64,000 nt of DNA from Bacteroidales bacterium (GTDB lineage: Bacteria > Bacteroidota > Bacteroidia > Bacteroidales > UBA932), in NCBI GenBank assembly GCA_017428945.1, contig JAFRPW010000006.1, positions 62,001 to 126,000 on the forward strand, written 5' to 3'. Shown here piece after piece: positions 33,635 to 42,533 of the stretch. The position numbers and the translations under genes were made by a program. The notes below the pieces were generated by a model. The model saw only the letters and a list, made by a program, of their open reading frames with translations. It was not told the DNA's origin and ran no database searches. How positions within the stretch are numbered: the stretch's first letter is position 1; every line of letters begins with the position of its first letter.

Positions 33635-34025
33635 TTTTCTTAATTGTTTCAATCATTGACACAAGCCCGTTCGCCCTGGTGGGGGAGAGGTTCTCCCTGA
33701 GGCCGATTTCCTCCAGGAAGGCAAAATCGTCCCCGGCAATTTCCTCCGGTGTGCAGCCGGAATAGACGTCTATCAGGAGGGAGATGATTCCCTTAGTGAT
33801 GATAGCGTCGCTGTCCGCGGTGAACCAAAGGCGGCCGTCACGCTTCTCACAGTCCAGCCAAACCCTTGACTGACAGCCTTTTATAAGGCGGTCTTCCGTC
33901 TTTTTCTCTTCCGGGAACGGCTGGAGCCCTTTCCCAAGTTCTATAAGGTACTCGTACTTGTCCAGCCACTCGTCAAACTGGGAAAAGTCTTCTACTACCT
34001 GCTGTTTTTTCTCTTCTAAACTCAT
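33624..34025 (-). CDS. sufE: SufE cysteine desulfurase activator
   Basis: This 133-residue SufE accepts the persulfide from SufS. The acceptor cysteine sits in LIKGCQSRVWL (about residue 48), and other family traits are the YLIELGKGL and LRENLSPTRANGL segments. Start at 34025 (MSLEEKKQ) rather than 34034. It is separated from sufS by a 29-nt gap filled by a REP-like hairpin, which may tune expression between the two genes. Confidence 0.95.
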   Translation of the reverse strand: MSLEEKKQQVVEDFSQFDEWLDKYEYLIELGKGLQPFPEEKKTEDRLIKGCQSRVWLDCEKRDGRLWFTADSDAIITKGIISLLIDVYSGCTPEEIAGDDFAFLEEIGLRENLSPTRANGLVSMIETIKKNAR

Positions 34026-34029
34026 ATTT

Positions 34030-34055
34030 GTCATTCCGGACTTGATCCGGAATCT
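34030..34055. repeat. REP-like hairpin GTCAT...ATCT, copy 3
   Basis: A 26-bp palindrome, stem ATTCCGGA/TCCGGAAT with a 5-nt loop, exactly filling the gap between the sufS stop and the sufE start. In the mRNA it would form a hairpin just before the sufE start codon. Confidence 0.65.
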
Positions 34056-35281
34056 TAAATCAACATATCAATTGCCTTATAAAGGCATTTTACAAAGCTT
34101 TCTGCCTCTTCAAGTGTATTATACGGCGCAAAGGACACCCTCACCATTCCCGTGGTCCCAAAGCGGTCCATAAGAGGTTCTGCGCACATCTGGCCGGAAC
34201 GCACAGCAATTCCCATCTTATCAAGCAGGAGGGCCAGATCTTCGTGATGGGCTCCCTCTACACTGAAGGAGAATAGCGGTATTTTCTCTCCGGTTCTACG
34301 TGGAACCCCGTATAGTTTTATCCTTGTATCCCGGGAAAAAACGCCAAGCAGATACTCTGTAATGGCGTTTTGCTCCGCTTCAACCTCCTTGCTGTCACGG
34401 ACAGAATTAACAAACTCAATAGCCGGAACAAGCGTTGGCGTAGCATTAAGGTTCTGCGTGCCGGCCTCAAATTTAGCAGGAAGGGGAGCGTAAGTGGTTC
34501 CGGAAAAACTCACCGTGTGAATCATTTCTCCGCCCCCCATATACGGAGGCATTGCATCCAGCCAATTCTTCTTTCCATAAAGAACTCCCGTGCCCGTTGC
34601 GGCATATAATTTATGCCCGGAGAACGCATAGAAATCACAGTCCAGAGCCTGAACGTCTACACGCTCGTGAACAATTCCCTGGGCTCCGTCAACAAGCACA
34701 GGAACCCCGTGTTTATGACAGGCGGTCACTAGTTCCTTAACCGGATTAACAAGGCCTAACACATTGGAAATGTGAGAGATAGCTACTATTTTCGTTTTCT
34801 CTGAAATGAGTTTCTCCAGTCTTTCCGGGCTAAGGGAGCCGTTATCTTCAATCTCAAGGACCTTTAAGGAAGCGCCCTTTCTCTGGCACATCATCTGCCA
34901 GGGGACGATATTGGAATGATGCTCAGCGTCGGAGACAATGATCTCGTCCCCCTCATGAACATACGCCTCTCCAAAAGAAAAAGCAACAAGATTGATGGAC
35001 GCAGTGGCTCCAGAAGTAAAGATGATTTCTTCCCTGGAAGACGCGTTTAGAAAGTCCTTGACCGTGTTTCTGGTGCTCTCATACTCATCTGTAGCGTCAG
35101 CGGCAAGCTTATGGACAGCCCGGTGAATATTGGCATTGGAGGTGTGGACAAGAGCGTTCCACTTAGATACAACGCTCTCGGGCCTCTGGGCCGTGGCTGC
35201 ATTGTCCAGGTAAATAAGAGGCTTTCCGTACACCTTTGTGTCCAGAACAGGGAACTGAGCTCTTGTTTCTTTTATTGTCAT
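34055..35281 (-). CDS. sufS: Cysteine desulfurase SufS
   Basis: This 408-residue PLP enzyme takes sulfur from cysteine for Fe-S clusters. It shows YLDNAATAQRP at the start, the PLP lysine in AFSGHKLYAATGTG (about 225) and the active-site cysteine in RSGQMCAEPLMDRFG (about 360), the form seen in group II desulfurases. I chose the start at 35281 (MTIKETRAQF), because an ATG at 35344 would reach into ruvA. It heads the run of five minus-strand genes and is divergent from ruvA with back-to-back promoters. No sufBCD is in the window. Confidence 0.95.
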   Translation of the reverse strand: MTIKETRAQFPVLDTKVYGKPLIYLDNAATAQRPESVVSKWNALVHTSNANIHRAVHKLAADATDEYESTRNTVKDFLNASSREEIIFTSGATASINLVAFSFGEAYVHEGDEIIVSDAEHHSNIVPWQMMCQRKGASLKVLEIEDNGSLSPERLEKLISEKTKIVAISHISNVLGLVNPVKELVTACHKHGVPVLVDGAQGIVHERVDVQALDCDFYAFSGHKLYAATGTGVLYGKKNWLDAMPPYMGGGEMIHTVSFSGTTYAPLPAKFEAGTQNLNATPTLVPAIEFVNSVRDSKEVEAEQNAITEYLLGVFSRDTRIKLYGVPRRTGEKIPLFSFSVEGAHHEDLALLLDKMGIAVRSGQMCAEPLMDRFGTTGMVRVSFAPYNTLEEAESFVKCLYKAIDMLI

Positions 35282-35298
35282 AGCGTTGTATAAGTCTG

Positions 35299-35306
35299 CA
35301 AATTTA
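35299..35306 (-). promoter_or_regulatory. -7 box TAAATTTG for sufS
   Basis: A TAnnTTTG match on the minus strand, 17 nt before the sufS start. It is back-to-back with the ruvA box at 35309-35316, two bases between them. Confidence 0.55.
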
Positions 35307-35308
35307 CA

Positions 35309-35316
35309 TAATTTTG
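35309..35316 (+). promoter_or_regulatory. -7 box TAATTTTG, 4 nt before the ruvA start
   Basis: A TAnnTTTG match with only CGTT before the ATG at 35321, predicting a leaderless ruvA mRNA. It abuts the divergent sufS box. Confidence 0.6.
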
Positions 35317-35320
35317 CGTT

Positions 35321-35908
35321 ATGATTGATTATATAAAAGGACAAATAATAGAATTAACTCCTACGGAGTTGGTTCTGGATAACCACGGAATAGGGTACAG
35401 CATCCTGATTTCCCTCCAGACATATGAGGCTTTCCAGCTAAAAACAGAGGCCGTAGCATACATCTATCACTACATAAGAGAGGACGAGGAACTCTTCTTT
35501 GGGTTCGCCACAAAGGACGAAAGGGAACTATTTCGCCTCCTGATCAGTGTCTCAGGTATTGGTGTGGCCTCTGCCAGAATGATGCTTTCAACATTGACAT
35601 CGGAAGAAATACGTCATGCAATACTGTCAGAAGACGTAAACAAGATAAAAAGCGTAAAGGGAATAGGCCTCAAAAGCGCCCAGCGCCTGGTGCTTGAGCT
35701 GAAGGACAAAGTGGTGAAAGGGGAGGGCGCGGAAACGCCGGCTCTATTCAAAACCGACGGCGGCGCACTGGTGGAAGAAGCCACAACGGCACTCACAATG
35801 CTGGGCTTCACAAAGGCAAATATTTCCAAGGTAATGCCCGCAATTTTAAAGGAAAACCCCACCGCAAAGGTGGAAGAAATCATCAAGGCCGCCCTGAAAA
35901 AACTTTAG
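35321..35908 (+). CDS. ruvA: Holliday junction helicase subunit RuvA
   Basis: This 195-residue RuvA binds four-way junctions and loads RuvB. It has the N-terminal OB fold (MIDYIKGQIIELTPTELVLD, and YHYIREDEELFFGFATKDE), two helix-hairpin-helix motifs (LLISVSGIGVASA and IKSVKGIGLKSAQRLVLEL), and a C-terminal UBA-like domain that contacts RuvB. It stands alone; ruvB lies 20 kb away in this window, as is common in Bacteroidota. It converges with mnmG with a 24-nt gap. Confidence 0.97.
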   Translation: MIDYIKGQIIELTPTELVLDNHGIGYSILISLQTYEAFQLKTEAVAYIYHYIREDEELFFGFATKDERELFRLLISVSGIGVASARMMLSTLTSEEIRHAILSEDVNKIKSVKGIGLKSAQRLVLELKDKVVKGEGAETPALFKTDGGALVEEATTALTMLGFTKANISKVMPAILKENPTAKVEEIIKAALKKL

Positions 35909-35932
35909 TGACTAACGGCGGTTTGCCGGTGG

Positions 35933-37801
35933 TCAACGTCCAAAATACACCAGTAGAACAGAGATATCTGCGGGAGACACACCAGAAATTCTGGAGGCCT
36001 GGGCAATAGTCCCGGGCCTATATTTTTTAAGCTTTTGGCGGCACTCGATAGATAGCCCGGAAAGGGTGTCGAAGTCAAAGTTCTCAGGAATCTTTATATA
36101 ATCTAAACGGGCATTTTTCTGCGCCTGGAGCTTCTCCCTTTCAAGGTAACCGGAGTATTTTATTGACGTCTCCACAGAACTGATTACTTCGGAAGAATAA
36201 CCATCCATTGTTCCACGTGGAACAAAATGGAGCAATTCTTCAAGAGAAAGCTCAGGCCTGGAGACTAAATCAGATAAATGTTTAGACTCTGAAATAGGAG
36301 AAGATCCCTTGGAAACAAGGTAATCATTAATCTGAGACGCCTTAACTTTGAACGAGGAGCAATAAGAAAAGAGTTCTTCTACATGTTCTTCTTTCTTCTT
36401 CACAAGCCTGTAGCGATGTTCAGAGGCAAGTCCAAGGGCGTAAGAAAGCTCAGTGAGGCGTAAATCGGCATTATCCTGACGAAGCAAAATCCGATACTCG
36501 GCACGTGAAGTAAACATCCTATAGGGCTCATCTACTCCTTTACAAATAAGGTCGTCGATAAGAACACCAATGTAAGCCTGATCTCTTCTAAGAACAAAAG
36601 GATCCATTCCAGAAATCTTCAAATGCGCATTTATGCCGGCTATAATACCCTGTGCGGCAGCTTCTTCATAACCAGTAGTGCCATTGACCTGACCGGCAAG
36701 GAACAAATTGTCTATTACCCGCGACTCCAGAGTATAATTCAAATACTGCGGATCAAAATAATCATACTCCACAGCATATGCGGGTTTAAACACCTCAACT
36801 TTCTCCAGACCCTCAATAGCATGCATGGCCTCCATCTGTATTTCAAGAGGAAGCGAGGAAGAGAAACCCTGAAGGTAATACTCGGGAGAGTCCTTACCCT
36901 CCGGCTCAAGGAACAGCTGATGGGAATCCTTATCGGCAAACGTGCGAAGCTTGTCTTCAATGCTGGGGCAATACCTTGGACCCTTTCCCTGGATCATGCC
37001 GGTGAAAAGGGGAGACTCATCAAACCCGGATTTCAGAATTTCGTGAACCTTGAGGTTTGTATGCAGGATATAGCAATCCATTTGGGTATTCCCGCTTTGT
37101 ATTGCCGAAGGGACATCAAGGAATGAAAACCTCTCTGGAGAGACATCTCCTTCCTGACGAAGTAACCGGCTAAAGTCCACTGAGCGGATATCTATCCTGG
37201 GCGGGGTGCCAGTCTTCATTCTTGCAACAGGAATACCCGCCGATGCCAATTGGTCCGATATTCCATAACTCGCCTTCTCTCCAATGCGGCCGCCTTCAAA
37301 GGAGTGTCGCCCTACGAACATCTTTCCGTTCAGGAAGGTACCCGCTGTCAAAACAACTGCCTTAGAGTGAAATATTGCACCCGTAACTGTTCGAATTCCG
37401 CGGATTTTTTGATTCTCAAAGAGAAAACTCTCAGCAAAATCGGCGTAAATCCTTAGTTTAGAGTTACTTAGAAGGAAACTTAACCATGTCTTGGAAAAGA
37501 GCTGTTTGTCGCACTGCGCGCGCGGACTCCACATTGCCGGACCTTTTGACCTGTTAAGCATTCGGAACTGGAGGGTGGAGGCGTCAGTGACCAGCCCCAT
37601 ATATCCCCCAATGGCATCTATCTCACGGACTATCTGTCCTTTGGCTATGCCGCCCACTGCCGGGTTGCAACTCATCTTGGCAAGGCCGTTCAGGTCAGGA
37701 GTCACAAGCAAAACAGACGACCCCATGTTTGCCGCAGCCATTGCGGCTTCGCATCCGGCATGTCCGCCACCTACAACAATTATGTCAAAGCAGTCTGTCA
37801 T
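35933..37801 (-). CDS. mnmG: tRNA uridine 5-carboxymethylaminomethyl modification enzyme MnmG
   Basis: This 622-residue FAD enzyme works with MnmE to modify U34 of certain tRNAs. It has the FAD-binding DIIVVGGGHAGCEAA at the start, PAVGGIAKGQIVREIDA, LTAGTFLNGKMFVG, TGTPPRID, and the conserved late LFLAGQVNGTTGYEEAAAQG and FTSRAEYRILLRQDNADLRL. The start overlaps the ybeY stop as ATGA, so the two are coupled. Confidence 0.97.
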   Translation of the reverse strand: MTDCFDIIVVGGGHAGCEAAMAAANMGSSVLLVTPDLNGLAKMSCNPAVGGIAKGQIVREIDAIGGYMGLVTDASTLQFRMLNRSKGPAMWSPRAQCDKQLFSKTWLSFLLSNSKLRIYADFAESFLFENQKIRGIRTVTGAIFHSKAVVLTAGTFLNGKMFVGRHSFEGGRIGEKASYGISDQLASAGIPVARMKTGTPPRIDIRSVDFSRLLRQEGDVSPERFSFLDVPSAIQSGNTQMDCYILHTNLKVHEILKSGFDESPLFTGMIQGKGPRYCPSIEDKLRTFADKDSHQLFLEPEGKDSPEYYLQGFSSSLPLEIQMEAMHAIEGLEKVEVFKPAYAVEYDYFDPQYLNYTLESRVIDNLFLAGQVNGTTGYEEAAAQGIIAGINAHLKISGMDPFVLRRDQAYIGVLIDDLICKGVDEPYRMFTSRAEYRILLRQDNADLRLTELSYALGLASEHRYRLVKKKEEHVEELFSYCSSFKVKASQINDYLVSKGSSPISESKHLSDLVSRPELSLEELLHFVPRGTMDGYSSEVISSVETSIKYSGYLEREKLQAQKNARLDYIKIPENFDFDTLSGLSIECRQKLKKYRPGTIAQASRISGVSPADISVLLVYFGR

Positions 37802-38220
37802 AAAAGAGTCTTTCGCAGCTCCAGATAAAAGTCTTCCTTCGCACGCATCTGGGCAATATCTGTCTCTGTATGGTCGTCATATCCTATAAGATGAAGAAGG
37901 CCATGCACAATGACGCGATTTAACTCATCTTCGAAGCAAGTTTTGTAAAAATCCGCATTTTCCTTAACGGAGTCTATACTGATAAGAAGGTCTCCGGAGA
38001 GCAAAGCGCCTTCACAGTAATCAAAGGTAATAATATCAGTAAAATAATCGTGCCCCAGATATTTTATATTGACATCCAGCAAATAATTATCGGAACAAAA
38101 TATAACCGACACATCGCCAAGCTTCTTGTTCTCGGCAGAAGCAACAAGCTTAAGCCATTTGGAAGTAAGGCGTTTATACTTAAAAGAGAAGCTAATATCC
38201 TCTGTATGAAAATACAACAT
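37798..38220 (-). CDS. ybeY: Endoribonuclease YbeY
   Basis: This 140-residue single-strand RNase acts in 16S rRNA processing and quality control. The zinc motif H-x3-H-x5-H is intact in HGLLHLIGYDDH, and the substrate-side DIITFDYCEG is present. It is the first gene of the ybeY-mnmG pair, with its promoter box 15 nt upstream, back-to-back with that of hflX. Confidence 0.95.
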   Translation of the reverse strand: MLYFHTEDISFSFKYKRLTSKWLKLVASAENKKLGDVSVIFCSDNYLLDVNIKYLGHDYFTDIITFDYCEGALLSGDLLISIDSVKENADFYKTCFEDELNRVIVHGLLHLIGYDDHTETDIAQMRAKEDFYLELRKTLL

Positions 38221-38235
38221 ATTTTAAATTTTATG

Positions 38236-38243
38236 CAAAATTA
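38236..38243 (-). promoter_or_regulatory. -7 box TAATTTTG for ybeY
   Basis: A TAnnTTTG match on the minus strand, 15 nt before the ybeY start. Together with the hflX box it forms the 17-bp palindrome CAAAATTA-G-TAATTTTG. Confidence 0.55.
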
Positions 38244-38244
38244 G

Positions 38245-38252
38245 TAATTTTG
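38245..38252 (+). promoter_or_regulatory. -7 box TAATTTTG, 6 nt before the hflX start
   Basis: A TAnnTTTG match followed by TAGGAT and the ATG at 38259. It predicts a leaderless or near-leaderless hflX mRNA. One base separates it from the opposing ybeY box. Confidence 0.6.
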
Positions 38253-38258
38253 TAGGAT

Positions 38259-39443
38259 ATGAGCCAATTTAAGACAAATAAAGCCGTATTTGTAGGAGCC
38301 ATCCTGGAAAAGGGAGGGGAGCGCAAGGTACAGGAATACCTTGAGGAGCTTCAGTTCCTGGCAGAAACCGCGGGAGCAACGGGAGACAAAATGTTCACCC
38401 AGCGCATGGACCGACCGGACAAGGCAACATACATCGGCCCGGGAAAACTTGAAGAGATAAAAAACTACTGCGAGGTAAACGAGATTGAGTACGTCATCTT
38501 TGACGATGAGCTCACCGGCATGCAGCAGCGTAACATCGAAAAAGTTATTGCCTGTTCCGATGTTATCGACAGGACAAGCCTTATCCTTGAAATCTTCGCA
38601 CAGAGGGCAAAGACTTCCTATGCAAAAATGCAAGTTGAGCTGGCCCATTATCAGTATATGCTGCCGCGCCTGGCCGGGATGTGGACACACCTTGAACGCC
38701 AGAGGGGCGGCATGGGAACACGCGGCGGTATGGGTGAAACCCAGATAGAGATTGACCGCCGCATAGTTAAGCAGCGAATAGCCAAACTGAAGGAAGACCT
38801 CAAAAAGGTAGACCGCCAGATGGCAACGCAGCGCGGCAACAGAGGTTCTCTCGTGCGCCTTGCCCTGGTTGGCTACACCAACGTGGGCAAGAGCACCATC
38901 ATGAACCTCCTGGCAAAGTCGGACGTATTTGCAGAGAACAAACTCTTCGCTACGCTGGACACCACGGTAAGGAAAGTGGTGATAGAAAACGTGCCGTTCC
39001 TTCTTAGCGACACAGTGGGATTTATAAGAAAGCTCCCCACTCAGCTGGTGGAAGCATTCAAAAGCACTCTCGATGAGGTACGCGAAGCAGACGTCCTTCT
39101 CCATGTAGTAGACATCTCGCACCCGGATTTTGAAGAGCAGATGCAGGTTGTAGAGGAGACACTGAAAGACATCGGCGCAAACAACAAACCGATATATGTA
39201 ATCTTCAACAAGGTGGACGCATACACTTACGAACCTTACGACGAGTTCTCTCTTACGCCCAAACAGCCCGTGAACCGGACGCTTGAAGAGCTCAAAAACA
39301 GCTGGATCGCAGAGGAGAAAACTCCATGCATCTTTATGTCGGCAAAAGAACGCATAGGAATAGAAAAACTCAGGAACGACCTCTACAATATAGTGTCCGA
39401 AATTCACGCCGGACGTTACCCTTTCAACAACTTTTTATGGTAA
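38259..39443 (+). CDS. hflX: Ribosome-associated GTPase HflX
   Basis: This 394-residue GTPase splits or rescues stalled ribosomes. The HflX N-domain is followed by a coiled linker with the RGGMGTRGGMGETQIEIDRR glycine-rich motif, then the G domain with G1 GYTNVGKST (about 207-215), G3 DTVGFIRKLP and G4 NKVD. Its end overlaps by 7 nt the start of the TonB-dependent receptor gene, so it may head that operon. Confidence 0.96.
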   Translation: MSQFKTNKAVFVGAILEKGGERKVQEYLEELQFLAETAGATGDKMFTQRMDRPDKATYIGPGKLEEIKNYCEVNEIEYVIFDDELTGMQQRNIEKVIACSDVIDRTSLILEIFAQRAKTSYAKMQVELAHYQYMLPRLAGMWTHLERQRGGMGTRGGMGETQIEIDRRIVKQRIAKLKEDLKKVDRQMATQRGNRGSLVRLALVGYTNVGKSTIMNLLAKSDVFAENKLFATLDTTVRKVVIENVPFLLSDTVGFIRKLPTQLVEAFKSTLDEVREADVLLHVVDISHPDFEEQMQVVEETLKDIGANNKPIYVIFNKVDAYTYEPYDEFSLTPKQPVNRTLEELKNSWIAEEKTPCIFMSAKERIGIEKLRNDLYNIVSEIHAGRYPFNNFLW

Positions 39444-42400
39444 ATGACATTAAAAAGGGGCTAAAGACCACTATAATGGTGGTATTCGTAAGCGTTTGTC
39501 AACTTTCAACAACTTTTGACATAAACGCGCAGGGCAAAATGGACTCTCTCCAGAAAACCTATCTGGAAGAGGCCGGCAGCCGCTCAACTCTATACCGTGG
39601 AAGACTCCCGCGACAGTATTTTACCGCATACAACGGCAACCCTTTCTGGGAATCCAAGGCCTATACTCCGGGAGAAATCATGTTCAACGGCAAATTGTAC
39701 CAGGACGTTCTCCTTAACATAGACGCATGTCATATGGATCTCCTGTGCAGGTTCTCAAACAGCGTCACTCCCATTGTCCCGGACAGAAATAATGTCCAAT
39801 ATGCCAGGATTGGAAATTCGCTGTTTGTAAACCTCAGAGAAATTGGTTTCCTGTCCGCCCCGGAGGGGTACCTGAAAGTTGAGAAAGACGGCCCGGCTGC
39901 CCTGTTCTCGCAGGTGAGGAAAATCTTCCGCTCCGACGGCCTCAACCATAATAATAAAGAAATAGGTTACTATGATCCCGAATACAAGGAGAAACTCACA
40001 ACCTATTTTCTCAAAGAGGAAAAGTTCTACACTATAAAAGACGGGCAGGTTAAGAGAATCAGCGCCAGAGCATTCCGCAAAGCCCTTAACAGCCAAACCC
40101 CAGAGACGCCATACGTAGAAGAAATGGCCTCCAGATGGAAGGGGACAACGGCTCCTGCCGGCAACATATCGCTGACCGCAGCCAACATCAAGGGCGTAGG
40201 TCTCCCGGACGGCTACTTTGACAGCGAGACCACAAACAAAGAAGATTCTGCCCCAGACGACCAGGCCACGCTCAAAGCCACCTACAGGAATAAGATATAC
40301 ATCATCGGCAAGGGAGAGGGAAACCCGACTGTAACCCTCGAGGGCACAATCACAGAACTGGAGACCCAGGAACCCATGGCCGGAGTGGTTATTTTTGACG
40401 ATGTTACCTCCACCTTCGAGAGGAGCAACCGCCGCGGTCACTTCTCAATCACCCTCCCCGGCGGAGAGAACGTCATCAATTTCAGGGCCGATGGCAAAGA
40501 GGACATCTCCCTCCACGTGCGCCTGCTGTCGGATGGCAGCCTGAACGTTGAACTTCCGGACAAGATAGAGGCCCTGGAGGCATCTATCGTGTCTGCAGAA
40601 AGCATGGCTAATCACAGGACCACGACGATGGGTATCCAGTCGGTGTCCATGAAAACCATGAACAAGGTTCCGTCGGCATTCGGTGAAGGCGACATCCTCA
40701 AGGCAGTCCTTACCCTTCCCGGAGTTAAAACCGTAGGCGAGGCCTCAGGCGGATTCAACGTCAGGGGAGGCTCCCAGGACCAGAACCTTGTCCTCTTCAA
40801 CGGAAACACCATCTATAATCCAAGCCACCTGTTTGGCATTTTCTCCGCCTTCAACCCGGATGTGATAGACAATATCGACCTTTACAAAAGTGCAATTCCG
40901 GCCGAATATGGCGGAAGAATTTCCTCGGTGCTGTCTGTAAGGACCAAGGACGGGGACAGGAACCGGTTCAGGGGCTCTGCCGGCATAGGCCTACTCACCA
41001 GCCGCCTGCACGCAGAGGGACCGATAGGCGACAAAACCAGCATAATCGCCGCAGCAAGAAGCAGTTACTCCAACTGGCTTCTGAACCAGCTGCCCAAAAA
41101 CAGCGCCTATCACGGCGGCGGAGCCAATTTTTACGATGCCAATCTGGGCATAACCCACCATTTTAACAACAAGAACACCCTCAGCGCATACGGATACCTG
41201 GCCAGGGATAATTTCAGCTTCAGCCCGGACTCCGTCTACAACTATTCCAACGCCAACTTTTCCGTGCTGTTCCGCCATAAGGGGGCTGGCGGCGGCGGAT
41301 TCAGGATCAATGCCGGATACGATTTCTTCTCAAATACAACCGGGATTTCCTCCTGGCAGAGCGGTGCATTCAACCTCTATACAGATATCCAGCAAGGCTT
41401 TATCCGCTCGCAGGCATACAATAGCATCGGCCAACATAATCTGGCATACGGCCTGGATGTGGTCTTGTATTCCCTTAATCCGGGAAAGCTTTCCCCAAGG
41501 GGAGATGAGTCTGACGTACTTATCCGGAAGCTTGACAGGGACCGTGCTATCGAGCCCGCGGCCTATATTCAGGACAACTGGTCCATCTCTGAAAAGGTTT
41601 CTGTAGAAGGCGGTATCCGAGTCACTTCCCTTGTCTCATTGAACGACAAGAGCAGTAATATCGGCCCGGAATTTCGCCTCTCCGGAAGGTACTCACCGCT
41701 GGACAACCTATCCTTCAAGGCGGGATTCAGTTCTATGAGGCAGAATATCCACCTCATTTCCAACAGTGCATCCATATCGCCCATGGACACCTGGAAGCTG
41801 AGCGACGCCCGCATCGCCCCCACAACCGGCTGGCAAATTGCCTCCGGGGCCTATTGGACGCTCCTTGGATCCGGTATAGACCTGTCAGTAGAACTGTACT
41901 ATAAGCACACAAGAAATGCGCTGGACTTCAAGCCGGGAGCCATCCTGAGTATGAATCCCAACCTTGCCGACGAGCTGATTCCCGTATTCGGGAAGAGCTA
42001 CGGCATAGAACTGATGGCAAAGAAGTCAACCGGCAAACTCACCGGGTGGGCGTCATACTCCTACTCCAAGTCCCTGTTCAAGGAAATGGGAGACCGGGGT
42101 TACGAGGCTATTGCCGCCGGAAACTGGTATAATACCCCGCATGACAAGCCCCACGAAGTCAAGATTTCCGGTAATTACGCCCTTTCTCACAGATACAGCA
42201 TCTCCGCCAACCTGGACTATTCCACCGGACGCCCCATAACCATTCCCATGGGTTATTATGAGAGCAGCGGCCGCTTCTATATGGCCTATTCGGAAAGGAA
42301 CAGCTATCGCCTTCCGGACTATTTCCGCCTGGATGCGGCCCTGAACATAGACCCGGGGCACTATAAAAGAGCCCTGTTTCACACGACGTTTACAATAGGA

Positions 42401-42532
42401 GTCTACAATCTGACAGGACGAAAGAACGCCTATTCCGCCTTCTTTGTAATGGAGCCTACCGGTGTAAAATCCTATATGCTCTCCGTTTTCGCCACTGCAA
42501 TTCCCTACGCCAACATCAATATCCTGTTCTGA
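39437..42532 (+). CDS. TonB-dependent receptor with a long N-terminal extension
   Basis: This is an outer-membrane TonB-dependent receptor of about 1031 residues from the start at 39437 (MVNDIKKGLK, then a signal with a hydrophobic core). Upstream frame is open, but it runs inside hflX. Residues about 30-230 are an extension I do not recognise. After it come a carboxypeptidase-regulatory-like domain (about 290-370, LEGTITELETQEPMAGVVIF), a plug (about 395-510, VLTLPGVKTVGEASGGFNVRG and PSHLFGIFSAFNPDVIDNID) and the barrel. The plug resembles FecA/CirA-like Bacteroidota receptors paired with DUF4249 rather than SusC. It is 1 nt from the DUF4249 gene. Ligand unknown. Confidence 0.88.
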   Translation: MVNDIKKGLKTTIMVVFVSVCQLSTTFDINAQGKMDSLQKTYLEEAGSRSTLYRGRLPRQYFTAYNGNPFWESKAYTPGEIMFNGKLYQDVLLNIDACHMDLLCRFSNSVTPIVPDRNNVQYARIGNSLFVNLREIGFLSAPEGYLKVEKDGPAALFSQVRKIFRSDGLNHNNKEIGYYDPEYKEKLTTYFLKEEKFYTIKDGQVKRISARAFRKALNSQTPETPYVEEMASRWKGTTAPAGNISLTAANIKGVGLPDGYFDSETTNKEDSAPDDQATLKATYRNKIYIIGKGEGNPTVTLEGTITELETQEPMAGVVIFDDVTSTFERSNRRGHFSITLPGGENVINFRADGKEDISLHVRLLSDGSLNVELPDKIEALEASIVSAESMANHRTTTMGIQSVSMKTMNKVPSAFGEGDILKAVLTLPGVKTVGEASGGFNVRGGSQDQNLVLFNGNTIYNPSHLFGIFSAFNPDVIDNIDLYKSAIPAEYGGRISSVLSVRTKDGDRNRFRGSAGIGLLTSRLHAEGPIGDKTSIIAAARSSYSNWLLNQLPKNSAYHGGGANFYDANLGITHHFNNKNTLSAYGYLARDNFSFSPDSVYNYSNANFSVLFRHKGAGGGGFRINAGYDFFSNTTGISSWQSGAFNLYTDIQQGFIRSQAYNSIGQHNLAYGLDVVLYSLNPGKLSPRGDESDVLIRKLDRDRAIEPAAYIQDNWSISEKVSVEGGIRVTSLVSLNDKSSNIGPEFRLSGRYSPLDNLSFKAGFSSMRQNIHLISNSASISPMDTWKLSDARIAPTTGWQIASGAYWTLLGSGIDLSVELYYKHTRNALDFKPGAILSMNPNLADELIPVFGKSYGIELMAKKSTGKLTGWASYSYSKSLFKEMGDRGYEAIAAGNWYNTPHDKPHEVKISGNYALSHRYSISANLDYSTGRPITIPMGYYESSGRFYMAYSERNSYRLPDYFRLDAALNIDPGHYKRALFHTTFTIGVYNLTGRKNAYSAFFVMEPTGVKSYMLSVFATAIPYANINILF

Positions 42533-42533
42533 T

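Noticed and set aside
38241-39407. 388-codon minus-strand frame opposite hflX
   Set aside because: Antisense shadow; hflX has all GTPase motifs in the other strand.
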